From contig CACXKA010000009.1 of assembly GCA_902768125.1 (NCBI GenBank), positions 29,603 to 93,602 of the forward strand: 64,000 nt of DNA, read 5' to 3'. The notes under the pieces were generated by a model that had not been told where the DNA came from, did not search any database, and saw only the letters and a list, made by a program, of their open reading frames with translations. Origin of the DNA: an uncultured Bacteroidales bacterium (GTDB lineage: Bacteria; Bacteroidota; Bacteroidia; Bacteroidales; Bacteroidaceae). The position numbers and the translations under genes are program-made. Numbering within the stretch: position 1 is the first letter of the stretch; each line of letters begins with the position of its first letter. Positions 33,856-42,276 of this stretch are shown piece after piece.

Positions 33856-35517
33856 ATGAAGAAAGTACTTTTATTGTTGATGACTTTTGTGGTAGCCACC
33901 ATCATGTTGGCTCAATCGACGACACAAAAGCATGAAGTTCAGTCAGGGGAGACACTCTATAGTATTGCACGACAGTACAACGTCACCGTAGCGTCGTTGC
34001 TTCAGGTCAATCCAGGGTTAGATGCCGACCACATCATGGCAGGACAGAGTATCAATGTGCCTGCTGGTGCTCAGAGAAGTGTTGCCACTCCTGTCAATCA
34101 GCAACCCGTTCAACCTGTTCAACCCACTCAGCCAGCCACTCAGTCTATCCAGCAGCAGGTTTTGCAGCAAGTGCGCCAGCAAGTGCAGGCTCAGCAAGGG
34201 GTTGAAGTGCCTTCCACACCCAATCGTCCTCGTTACAAGACTTTGCACGAGGTGAAGAAGAAGGAGACACTCTATTCCATTTCTCGTCTGTATGGCATTA
34301 CGGTGGACCAACTCGTGGATGCCAATCCCGACCTGAAGAAGACCAAACTGAAGAAGGGCGTGGTGCTCAACATTCCTTATACGACAGCAGAAGACACCCA
34401 GTTCAAGGAGGAACAACAGCGTGCCATCGAAGAGGCGAACAAGCCCAAGGTGATCATGTATCCTTCCATCAAGGTGGCTGTTATTCTTCCTTTCTCCAAG
34501 ACAGAGGAGAAGGTGAGTGCTGAGTCGCAGAAGATGATCAACCTCTATCAAGGTTTCCTCTTGGCTGTCGATTCCTTGAAGCAGCGTGGATGCAATGTCG
34601 AGGTGTTTGCCTACGACGAGGCAAGTTCTGTCACGCCTGTTGCTTCCGTCTTGCAGAAGCCTGAGATGAAGGACATGCAACTCATCGTGGGTCCTATCCG
34701 TCAATGGAACCTGAAGAGTGTGGCTGATTTTGCCCACCAGAATAATATCGCTCATGTGGTGCCACTCTCCAACGACCTTTCTTTGGTCAACGAGCATCCC
34801 ACCACATTCCAGGTCAATTCCCACAACTCCCTCTTGTTCAATCAGGTGTATAATCGTTTCTACCTCATTCACAAAGACCACAACATCATCTTTGTCAACA
34901 TGAATGACAGGGGCGACAACATGTCTTATATCACCGACTTCAAGAAAGACCTCGACGCCAAGGGTGTCAAGTACAGCAATGCCAGTGTGGCTGACTTCGC
35001 CACGGTTCGCGATGCGCTGAAGAAGGGGATGAACAACACCATCATTCCTTCCAGCGGTTCTACGACAGCCTTCGAGACCCTTTGCAAGAAACTGGACGGA
35101 CTGGAACTCACGACCGAATATACCGTTCAACTCTTTGGTTTCCCAGAGTGGCAGACCTTGCAGGGAAAGAACGACAAGTATCTGGGCAAGTATCAGTGCC
35201 AGTTCTTCACGTCTTTCTACAGCAATGGTTCGTCGAGCCGAATCCAGCAGTTCAATGGTCGTTTCCGTCGTTGGTTCAATCAGGACCAATACAACAGCTT
35301 CCCCAAGTATGGAGAACTCGGCTACGACATTGGTGCTTACTTCATCAAGGGACTCAACGACTTTGGTTCATCCTTCTACGAGAACCTCCACAACTATTCC
35401 TATATTTCAATGGAGTTCCCAATGGTGTTTGAGAAGAAAAACTCATGGTCGGGCTATCAGAACCGCTCCGTGATGATCGTGACACATCGCACTGATGGAA
35501 CAGTCTTTGTGAGGTAA
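33856..35517 (+). CDS. Periplasmic protein with two LysM domains and a PBP1-type ligand-binding domain
   Basis: The start ATG at 33856 (MKKVLLLLMTFVVATIMLAQ) gives a signal peptide. LysM domain 1 (residues 25-67; HEVQSGETLYSIARQYNVTV) and LysM domain 2 (about 130-172; HEVKKKETLYSISRLYGITV) flank a Gln-rich linker; LysM domains bind peptidoglycan. Residues 205-553 resemble type 1 periplasmic binding proteins of amino-acid importers (IKVAVILPFSK, INLYQGFLLAVDSLKQRG, MQLIVGPIRQWN, HVVPLSND). There is no importer nearby, so it may sense or scaffold at the cell wall. The next gene starts three bases after the stop. This pairing with a PorT-like barrel recurs in Bacteroidales as I recall. Confidence 0.85.
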   Translation: MKKVLLLLMTFVVATIMLAQSTTQKHEVQSGETLYSIARQYNVTVASLLQVNPGLDADHIMAGQSINVPAGAQRSVATPVNQQPVQPVQPTQPATQSIQQQVLQQVRQQVQAQQGVEVPSTPNRPRYKTLHEVKKKETLYSISRLYGITVDQLVDANPDLKKTKLKKGVVLNIPYTTAEDTQFKEEQQRAIEEANKPKVIMYPSIKVAVILPFSKTEEKVSAESQKMINLYQGFLLAVDSLKQRGCNVEVFAYDEASSVTPVASVLQKPEMKDMQLIVGPIRQWNLKSVADFAHQNNIAHVVPLSNDLSLVNEHPTTFQVNSHNSLLFNQVYNRFYLIHKDHNIIFVNMNDRGDNMSYITDFKKDLDAKGVKYSNASVADFATVRDALKKGMNNTIIPSSGSTTAFETLCKKLDGLELTTEYTVQLFGFPEWQTLQGKNDKYLGKYQCQFFTSFYSNGSSSRIQQFNGRFRRWFNQDQYNSFPKYGELGYDIGAYFIKGLNDFGSSFYENLHNYSYISMEFPMVFEKKNSWSGYQNRSVMIVTHRTDGTVFVR

Positions 35518-35520
35518 TTG

Positions 35521-36237
35521 ATGAAGTTCAGACATTCCATATTATTCCTCGTCGGATTCTTCCTGTTCTCCCTCGCTTCTGCGCAGGTGGGAGAGCATCG
35601 TAATGACCTTTCCATCGGTTTCACGGGAGGTGTCACGATGAACACGATGGACTTCGTGCCCAAGATCAAGCAGAGCCGCAAGAACTCTCCGATGTTTGGT
35701 TTCTCTTCCCGTTATGTCTGCGAGAAGTACTTCACCACCATCTGTGCCGTTGCACTCGAGGTGCAGTACAACAACCTCGGTTGGGAAGAAGTCATCGAAG
35801 ATGGTTCCCAGAACACCTACAAGCGCGACTGGCACTTTATTGAGATGCCTATCCTGATGCAAATGGGTTGGGGACGTGAACGTCGTGGACTCAAGTTCAT
35901 CTTCGAGGCAGGTCCTCAGGTGGGACTTTATCTCGCTGGCAAGGAACATCGTGGTGGTGCCACTTGGGATGTGTCCAATCGTCCCAATGGCGTGGTTTAC
36001 CAATATGGCAAAGACCCTGACCGCCGCTTCGATTACGGCATTGCAGCAGGATTGGGTATGGAATTTTCTTCTCCCATCGGTCACATCCTGCTCCAGGGAC
36101 GCTACTACTATGGTTTGGGCGATATGTACGACAACAGCAAGCGTGGCAAGTTCGGACGCTCAGCCAACCAGACTATTCTGGTCAAGATGACCTATCTCGT
36201 CGACCTCATCCGCACAAAGGGTGACAATATCAAATAG
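35521..36237 (+). CDS. PorT-like outer-membrane beta-barrel protein
   Basis: The start is ATG 35521 (MKFRHSILFLVGFFLFSLASA); a signal peptide follows. The mature 218 residues form a small barrel of the PorT/OMP_b-brl_2 type: NDLSIGFTGGVTMNTMDFVP as the first strand, EVQYNNLGWEEV, YKRDWHFIEMPILMQMGWG, FEAGPQVGLYLAG, GIAAGLGMEFSSPIG and the terminal strand region. PorT itself is needed for type IX secretion in Porphyromonas. This gene lies in an operon with a LysM/PBP protein (3 bases upstream) and a VanW protein (6 bases downstream), so a cell-wall link is possible. Whether it is the true PorT or a relative cannot be decided here. Confidence 0.78.
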   Translation: MKFRHSILFLVGFFLFSLASAQVGEHRNDLSIGFTGGVTMNTMDFVPKIKQSRKNSPMFGFSSRYVCEKYFTTICAVALEVQYNNLGWEEVIEDGSQNTYKRDWHFIEMPILMQMGWGRERRGLKFIFEAGPQVGLYLAGKEHRGGATWDVSNRPNGVVYQYGKDPDRRFDYGIAAGLGMEFSSPIGHILLQGRYYYGLGDMYDNSKRGKFGRSANQTILVKMTYLVDLIRTKGDNIK

Positions 36238-36243
36238 ACAACA

Positions 36244-37071
36244 ATGGCTCGAAAACTATTCTGTGAAATTTCTCCATTCACCTATCGTCTTTCCACGGAG
36301 AAAGAAATTCTGAAACGACATCTGCGGGATGCCTTCAATGGTGTGCAATTCGCCAAGGAACGCACAAAAGACACTTTGCCAGTGGTCGTTTATCGCCACA
36401 ACTCCCTCATTCGTCGTCGTCTGGGCAATGTGGACATGCAGCTGCAAGAGAACAAGGCAGTCAACCTCGCCTTGGCTGTCAAGCACATCGACGGACTCCT
36501 GATTCGTCCAGGGGAAACTTTTTCCGTTTGGAAACTGATTGGACGCACCACAGAAAGTCGGGGCTACAAAGAGGGATTGACCATCACGCACGGAAAGCCT
36601 TGCAAGGGTATTGGAGGCGGAATGTGCCAGCTCTCCAACCTCATTCATTGGATGGTGCTTCATAGCGACCTCACCATCACCGAGCATCACCATCACGATG
36701 CACTCGACCTCTTTCCTGATCACGGACGACAGATTCCTTTTGGCACGGGAACCAGCATTTCCTACAACTACATCGACTATCGGGTGAAGAACAACACTTC
36801 CAACACTTATCAGTTGTGTCTTCATGTCGATGACGAATACCTTTGTGGCGAGCTTCGTGCTACCGAACAGTTGCAGTACACTTTCCACATACATGCCGAA
36901 GGGGAGTACTTCTCCAGAGAGGACGGGGTGGTGTATCGCAACGGAGAGGTCTATCGCGACACCATCAATCGGGAAACGGGTGAATGTGTTGAGAGTCAGC
37001 TCATTCGCACCAATCATGCACGAGTGATGTATGAATGTCCTCCTGATATGGAGATACAGGAAAAGTCTTAA
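36244..37071 (+). CDS. VanW-family protein
   Basis: The 275-residue protein has no signal peptide. It contains the VanW core: HIDGLLIRPGETFSVWKLIGRTTESRGYKEGL, GIGGGMCQLSNLIHWM and a histidine-rich ITEHHHHDALDLFPDHGRQ segment, followed by NYIDYRVKNNT. VanW was first seen in vancomycin-resistance clusters, but its biochemical role is unknown. It is the last gene of the operon with the LysM/PBP and PorT-like proteins. It is followed by the small-RNA terminator at 37109-37144, which could also stop this transcript. Confidence 0.85.
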   Translation: MARKLFCEISPFTYRLSTEKEILKRHLRDAFNGVQFAKERTKDTLPVVVYRHNSLIRRRLGNVDMQLQENKAVNLALAVKHIDGLLIRPGETFSVWKLIGRTTESRGYKEGLTITHGKPCKGIGGGMCQLSNLIHWMVLHSDLTITEHHHHDALDLFPDHGRQIPFGTGTSISYNYIDYRVKNNTSNTYQLCLHVDDEYLCGELRATEQLQYTFHIHAEGEYFSREDGVVYRNGEVYRDTINRETGECVESQLIRTNHARVMYECPPDMEIQEKS

Positions 37072-37104
37072 ATTCCTCCCCAATCACATTCTTTTAGCTT
37101 GAAA

Positions 37105-37213
37105 AAAATTAGGGTGAATCACTACTCATAGTGACTCACCCTAACAAAAAATTGCTTATCTCACGACAAGCAATCTTTACTAACCTTAAAATAAATCTAA
37201 TACCATGAAAAAC
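37105..37213 (-). ncRNA. Predicted small RNA with its own promoter and terminator
   Basis: On the minus strand a textbook promoter (TTTGC, 19 bases, TATCTTTGC) ends at 37219. The predicted transcript starts near 37213 and runs about 105 bases. It has an unpaired U-rich 5' part, then a hairpin with seven-base arms ATTGCTT and AAGCAAT, then a long terminator hairpin whose 15-base arms (37109-37123 and 37130-37144) differ at one pair, followed by seven Us. No coding frame is visible on that strand. It resembles multi-copy intergenic small RNAs of Bacteroides, possibly the FopS family, but that is from memory only. Confidence 0.7.
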
Positions 37214-37218
37214 ACGTT

Positions 37219-37251
37219 GCAAAGATACAGACTTTTCCAAATACTTGCAAA
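37219..37251 (-). promoter_or_regulatory. Promoter of the predicted small RNA
   Basis: Minus-strand TTTGC at 37251-37247 and TATCTTTGC at 37227-37219 are separated by 19 bases, one of the best matches to the Bacteroidetes consensus in this window. Confidence 0.75.
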
Positions 37252-37313
37252 GAAATGTTCTCCATTGGCTGATTATTTAAACTTTTTTAACCATGTGGAG
37301 GCATAAATCCCCT

Positions 37314-38489
37314 TTATTCCACATACAACACCAAGCCTTTCAGATACTCTCCTTCGGGGTGATAGATGTTGATGGGGTGATCGGCTGGCTGGTGCAACTG
37401 GTGGAGAATGCGCACGTTACGTCCTGCCGATGCAGCAGCGGTGAAGACCGCCGTGCGGAACTGGTCTTTGTTGACAGCTTGCGAACAGCTGAAGGTGAAC
37501 AGGATGCCGCCTGGTTGTATCTTTTCAAATGCTTTCTTGTTCAGACGCGTATAACCTTTCAGCGCATTGCGGAGGGCATCTTTATGCTTGGCAAAGGCTG
37601 GAGGGTCAAGGATGATGAGGTCGTAGGGCGTCTGCATCTGGTCGAGGAACTTGAACGCATCTTCCGCAAATGCCTCATGTCTGGCATCACCGGGAAAGTT
37701 CAGTTCCACGTTGGCTTTCGTCAGGTCGATGGCCTTCTGGGAGGAATCCACGGAGTGCACCAGTTCGGCACCTCCACGCATCGCATAGAAGGAAAAACCG
37801 CCTGTATAGCAGAACATATTCAGCACTTTTCTTCCCTTCGAGTAACGCTCCAACAAACTTCTGTTATCTCGTTGGTCTACAAAGAATCCTGTTTTCTGTC
37901 CTCTCAACCAATCCACGTGGAATTTGAGACCGTTTTCCATCGCCACATCATCGGTGTCACCACCTAACAGAAAACCGTTCTCCTGACCTAATTCTGCCTT
38001 GAAGGGCAGGGTAGTTTCTGACTTGTAGAAGATGTTCTTGAGCGCATCACCCATCACCGCTTTCAGGGCTTGGGCAATGATTTTTCTGTCGGTATGCATA
38101 CCCACCGAGTGAGCTTGCATCACGGCGGTGTTGCCATAGATGTCGATGACGAGACCTGGCAGGTTGTCGCCCTCACCATGCACCAGACGATAGGTGTTGT
38201 TGTTGCCGCCAATCACTCCGATGCGATGTCTCACATCCTTGGCGATGGACAGCTTCTTCTCGTAGAAGCTTTGGTCAATGGCATCGTGCTCAAAAGTCAG
38301 CACGCGCACCATGATGCTGCCTATCTGGTAGTGTCCAGTGGCGATGTATTCGTTCTCGCTGGTGAAGACCTCCACCAATTCGCCCTCCTCTGGCTCCTCA
38401 CTCATGTGGTGGATGGCGCCTGAGAAAATCCAGGGGTGGAATCGGCGCAGCGAATCTTCCTTGCCTCGTTTCAGAAAAATGCTCTTCAT
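37314..38489 (-). CDS. rlmI: 23S rRNA (cytosine-C5) methyltransferase, RlmI-type
   Basis: The 391-residue protein has an N-terminal PUA-like domain (SIFLKRGKEDSLRRFHPWIFSGAI), then the RlmI linker (GLVIDIYGNTAVMQAHS), WLRGQKTGFFVDQRDNR, and a SAM-binding domain with VLNMFCYTGGFSFYAM, the acidic VHSVDSSQKAI strand and the catalytic loop DLIILDPPAFAK. A later SCSQAVN cysteine is consistent with a C5 methyltransferase. RlmI methylates C1962 in the large ribosomal RNA. It is the last of three closely spaced minus-strand genes (DUF5063, exonuclease, rlmI), with only three bases between it and the exonuclease. Confidence 0.9.
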   Translation of the reverse strand: MKSIFLKRGKEDSLRRFHPWIFSGAIHHMSEEPEEGELVEVFTSENEYIATGHYQIGSIMVRVLTFEHDAIDQSFYEKKLSIAKDVRHRIGVIGGNNNTYRLVHGEGDNLPGLVIDIYGNTAVMQAHSVGMHTDRKIIAQALKAVMGDALKNIFYKSETTLPFKAELGQENGFLLGGDTDDVAMENGLKFHVDWLRGQKTGFFVDQRDNRSLLERYSKGRKVLNMFCYTGGFSFYAMRGGAELVHSVDSSQKAIDLTKANVELNFPGDARHEAFAEDAFKFLDQMQTPYDLIILDPPAFAKHKDALRNALKGYTRLNKKAFEKIQPGGILFTFSCSQAVNKDQFRTAVFTAAASAGRNVRILHQLHQPADHPINIYHPEGEYLKGLVLYVE

Positions 38490-38492
38490 TGG

Positions 38493-39113
38493 CTATATTG
38501 TATTTGTCTTTTCTACAACAAAATCTTGTTCTCTCTTCATTCTTGCCACTTCCTCGTGAATCTTGATGCATGCCCAAGCGTCGGTGGCTGCATAGCGTTG
38601 CTGTGCTTCCGTCAGGATTTCAGCCTCCCAGTTCGACAACTGTTGCCCTTTGGCAATCTTCCCGCCAAACAGGTTGGCGAAAATCTTCTGCAAGCTGTTG
38701 TCCTCAATCCCGATGTCCTTCACTTCCTTTTGCAACTCCACGAACGTGCCAGGGGTGAATGCCCTTCGTTGGTTCAGCATCCTCATATCGTCCTGTAGCG
38801 ACAGTCCCACCTTCGTGATGGTTTGGTCTTCCAACAACCTCACCACCGAATCCGTCATGCCTATCTTGTTGAGCCTGAAAAGGAAACAAGTGTCGTGGGT
38901 GGCTACTTGCAAAAGGGCTACCTGATGCGACTGTCCCTTCTTGAAAGTGGGTCTGGTCTCCGTGTCGAATCCCAACACCGATTGCTTCATCAGGTAATCC
39001 ACTGCCTTGTCGGCTTCCTTTTCCGTGAAAATGACGATGATTCGTCCCTTGAAATGGACGCAGGGCAGCGTTTGTATCTGGTTCTTGTCGTATTTGTCTT
39101 GAATAACCTTCAT
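38493..39113 (-). CDS. DEDD-family 3'-5' exonuclease
   Basis: The 206-residue protein has a single RNase D/Pol I-type exonuclease domain. The metal-binding acids are visible: VLGFDTETRP (Asp and Glu of motif I), VGLSLQDDMRML (motif II Asp), and YAATDAW (motif III Tyr and Asp, making it the DEDDy subtype). No polymerase or HRDC domain is attached, so it is a stand-alone nuclease, perhaps for RNA 3' ends or short DNA. The context with rlmI and DUF5063 suggests an RNA-related role, which is inference. Twelve bases separate it from the DUF5063 gene. Confidence 0.87.
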   Translation of the reverse strand: MKVIQDKYDKNQIQTLPCVHFKGRIIVIFTEKEADKAVDYLMKQSVLGFDTETRPTFKKGQSHQVALLQVATHDTCFLFRLNKIGMTDSVVRLLEDQTITKVGLSLQDDMRMLNQRRAFTPGTFVELQKEVKDIGIEDNSLQKIFANLFGGKIAKGQQLSNWEAEILTEAQQRYAATDAWACIKIHEEVARMKREQDFVVEKTNTI

Positions 39114-39125
39114 CTTCTCCTCCGC

Positions 39126-39662
39126 TTAAAAATCATCCTCTTCCGAATACCTCACCTCGTGCAACGCCCGCTGCACATTCACCAACTTCTGTCCCCAGCT
39201 GTACTGGAACGACTCCTTCACCTCCGCCAGCGCATTCATCATCTGCTCCTCGTCATTCGCATTCTTGTATGCCATCGCAAAGTTCTTCAGTTCCTGATAG
39301 ATGTCAGCCAGGTTCTCGCTGACTGTCGAAAGGATAGGGGACTCGCTGTACTTCATGTCCTCCATGAACACATCCAGATAGTCATCCTTGTCACCCATCA
39401 AGAGGCAGATATTCGCGCGAACAATATTATAATTCTCCTCCGTCACAAAATCCTCTGCATAATACTCCTCATCCAGAATCTCATACTTCGGCAGCAATGC
39501 CGCCTTCAGGTAGAGTAGGGGCAGCAACTTCATCAACGTGTCCACAAAACTCAATCGTGTCCTTTCCTCCGTCTTTTCGAGGAAAGCACAATACTCCACA
39601 GCGACCGTGACCAACTCCATCACGTCCCGTCCATACACTGGTGATTTTCCTTCTGTTTTCAT
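39126..39662 (-). CDS. DUF5063-type protein
   Basis: The start ATG at 39662 (MKTEGKSPVYGRDVMELVTV) is chosen because the promoter box lies just upstream; longer readings would begin before it. The 178-residue protein is entirely helical and acidic (VEYCAFLEKTEERTRLSFVDTL, LPLLYLKAALLPKYEILD, VFMEDMKYSESPILSTVSENLADIYQELKNF), matching DUF5063, a family of unknown function common in Bacteroidetes. It has no signal peptide or membrane helix. It heads an operon with the exonuclease and rlmI genes. Confidence 0.78.
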   Translation of the reverse strand: MKTEGKSPVYGRDVMELVTVAVEYCAFLEKTEERTRLSFVDTLMKLLPLLYLKAALLPKYEILDEEYYAEDFVTEENYNIVRANICLLMGDKDDYLDVFMEDMKYSESPILSTVSENLADIYQELKNFAMAYKNANDEEQMMNALAEVKESFQYSWGQKLVNVQRALHEVRYSEEDDF

Positions 39663-39670
39663 AATCGCTT

Positions 39671-39679
39671 GCAAAGTTA
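39671..39679 (-). promoter_or_regulatory. Promoter -7 box of the DUF5063-exonuclease-rlmI operon
   Basis: TAACTTTGC on the minus strand ends eight bases before the ATG at 39662, leaving almost no leader. Confidence 0.6.
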
Positions 39680-39752
39680 GTGCAAAAAATCGAGTCCGTG
39701 AATAGAATGAGACTATTTTTTCATTTTTGCTGTTGAGATGCCCCCCCAATCT

Positions 39753-39822
39753 CTTGAACCTTGAACTTTTGAACTCTTGAACTCTTTAACCGATAACCTA
39801 TAATCGATAACCTTTAACCTTT
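39753..39822. repeat. Degenerate 7/8-bp tandem repeats
   Basis: Units of the type CTTGAAC/TTTTGAAC grade into CGATAAC/CTTTAAC units, nine or so in all, in the divergent spacer between DUF5063 and the esterase. Confidence 0.75.
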
Positions 39823-39897
39823 ATTTTTTCCCTCCAATTAAACCAACTCCCATAGACTTAGTCTAAACCAGTAGCATTTTATTTTCAATTATTATAG

Positions 39898-40791
<894 letters not shown>

Positions 40792-40819
40792 TCATCTCCT
40801 CATTTCAGTATATAACCCC

Positions 40820-40851
40820 AAGAACGCAAGCTCTGCCTGCGTTCTTTTTTA
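40820..40851 (+). terminator. Intrinsic terminator of the esterase gene
   Basis: AAGAACGCA (40820-40828) pairs perfectly with TGCGTTCTT (40838-40846), followed by T residues. Confidence 0.9.
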
Positions 40852-40860
40852 TTCCCTAAA

Positions 40861-40933
40861 CCCTAACCTTGAACTTTTGAACTCTTGAACCCTTACCCAA
40901 CCGATAACCGATAACCTCTAACCGATAACCGAC
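40861..40933. repeat. Degenerate 7/8-bp tandem repeats
   Basis: CCTTGAAC-type octads followed by CGATAAC/CTCTAAC heptads fill the spacer between the esterase terminator and the aldo/keto reductase promoter, like the array at 39753. Confidence 0.75.
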
Positions 40934-40975
40934 AAAAAAATCCCTTTTTCTTTTTGTCTTCTTCCCACTTATTCG

Positions 40976-40984
40976 TACCTTTGC
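40976..40984 (+). promoter_or_regulatory. Promoter -7 box for the aldo/keto reductase
   Basis: TACCTTTGC ends 24 bases before the ATG at 41008. Confidence 0.65.
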
Positions 40985-41007
40985 AAGAAAGAACAACTGA
41001 ACAAACA

Positions 41008-41955
41008 ATGGAAGGACAGTATTCAGCCAACCCCAACCGCTACGAAAGCGGAATGCAATACGAGCGTTGCGGACGCTCAGGAGTCCTGTTGCCCAAGGTG
41101 AGTCTGGGCTTCTGGCACAACTTCGGAGCCGTTGATTCTTATGATCGCAGTCGCGAAATCGTGCGCTATGCCTTCGACCACGGCATCACCCATTTCGACC
41201 TCGCCAACAACTACGGTCCCCCTTACGGTTCAGCCGAAGAGACGCTCGGACGATTGATGGACGACGACTTCCGTCCCTATCGCGATGAACTCTTCATCTC
41301 CACCAAAGCAGGCTATGACATGTGGCAGGGACCCTATGGCAATTGGGGAAGCCGCAAGTATCTGATGGCATCGCTCGACCAATCCCTTCGCCGCATGAAA
41401 CTGGATTATGTCGACCTCTTCTATAGTCACCGCTACGACCCCGAAACCCCATTGGAAGAGACGCTACAGGCACTCGTCGATGTGGTCCGACAGGGGAAAG
41501 CCCTCTATGTCGGCATCAGTCGCTGGCCCTTGGAGGCAACCCGTTTCGCCGCCCAATATCTGAAAGAGCGCGATGTGCCCCTGCTCATCTATCAGGGACG
41601 CCTGAATATGCTCGACCGTGCTCCGATGGAAGAAGGTATTCTCGACTTCTGTGCACAAGAAGGCATTGGCTTCATCTCCTTCTCACCCTTGGCACAAGGT
41701 CTGCTCACCGACCGCTATCTGAATGGCATCCCAGAGGACAGCCGAATGTCCAAAGGCAAGTTCCTGAAAGCATCCATGCTCACCCCCGAACTGCTGTCCC
41801 AGTTGCAGCAATGGAACCACCAAGCCAGTGAACATGGCATGACCTTGGCAGAAATGGCGCTCACCTGGATTCTCCAACAGCACGCCGTCACCTCCGTCCT
41901 GATCGGCGCCAGCTCTACCCTCCAACTCTCCAACAACCTCCGCTGCCTCAAATGA
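41008..41955 (+). CDS. YghZ-type aldo/keto reductase, C-terminally shortened
   Basis: The start ATG at 41008 (MEGQYSANPNRYESGMQYE) follows the promoter. The 315-residue protein has the AKR barrel: LPKVSLGFWHNFGAVDSYD, the catalytic Asp/Tyr segment FDLANNYGPPYGSAEETLG, STKAGYDMWQGPYGNWGSRKYL, the catalytic His in FYSHRYDPETPLEETLQAL, and the cofactor-binding SVLIGASSTLQLSNNL. It resembles YghZ (L-glyceraldehyde-3-phosphate reductase), which is about 345 residues. Here the protein stops at SNNLRCLK, some 25 residues early, and a heptad array begins at the first base after the stop. The lost tail normally covers the active site, so specificity may have changed. Confidence 0.88.
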   Translation: MEGQYSANPNRYESGMQYERCGRSGVLLPKVSLGFWHNFGAVDSYDRSREIVRYAFDHGITHFDLANNYGPPYGSAEETLGRLMDDDFRPYRDELFISTKAGYDMWQGPYGNWGSRKYLMASLDQSLRRMKLDYVDLFYSHRYDPETPLEETLQALVDVVRQGKALYVGISRWPLEATRFAAQYLKERDVPLLIYQGRLNMLDRAPMEEGILDFCAQEGIGFISFSPLAQGLLTDRYLNGIPEDSRMSKGKFLKASMLTPELLSQLQQWNHQASEHGMTLAEMALTWILQQHAVTSVLIGASSTLQLSNNLRCLK

Positions 41956-42016
41956 CGATAACCGATAACCGCTAACCTTACACAGATTTCACAGATTCCA
42001 CAGATTTCACAGATTA
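41956..42016. repeat. Heptad and 9-bp tandem repeats directly after the reductase stop codon
   Basis: CGATAAC, CGATAAC, CGCTAAC (41956-41976) are followed by four 9-bp units of the type CACAGATTT (41981-42015). The array begins immediately after the TGA at 41953-41955. Confidence 0.85.
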
Positions 42017-42086
42017 TTTTTGTTTTAACCACGAATAACACGAACCTTTAGCTCGACGGAGTCAATCGCACGAATTGATTTTTTAG

Positions 42087-42225
42087 ATGGATGCAATTTG
42101 TGTGAATGAACACACAAGAGTGTGATAGGACTACTGTCACTCTGAGAGCAAGCTTTCAAGATGACAGATGTCATAACGCACTAATGCACAAAGCTATGGC
42201 ATTGTGCGGCATCCATTGTTTTTTT
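42087..42225 (+). ncRNA. Cloverleaf-like inverted-repeat element
   Basis: ATGGATGC (42087-42094) pairs with GCATCCAT (42209-42216). Inside are three hairpins: TTGTGTG/CACACAA (42098-42117, perfect), CTGTCA/TGACAG (42134-42167), and GCACTAATGC/GCATTGTGC (42178-42207, one bulge). Eight Ts follow on the plus strand, which suits an RNA ending there, but no convincing promoter was found. A small non-autonomous mobile element is the alternative, although no target-site duplication is obvious. It lies between two convergent genes, so it could also simply stop transcription. Confidence 0.4.
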
Positions 42226-42276
42226 TACACCCATTATTGATTGATTAGCTATTTTATGTTTCGGGAGTTGAGTGAT

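Noticed and set aside
37205-37306. A 33-codon plus-strand frame starting MKNTLQRYRL
   Set aside because: Its start lies inside the minus-strand promoter and small-RNA start, there is no plus-strand promoter, and the sequence explains itself as the small-RNA control region.
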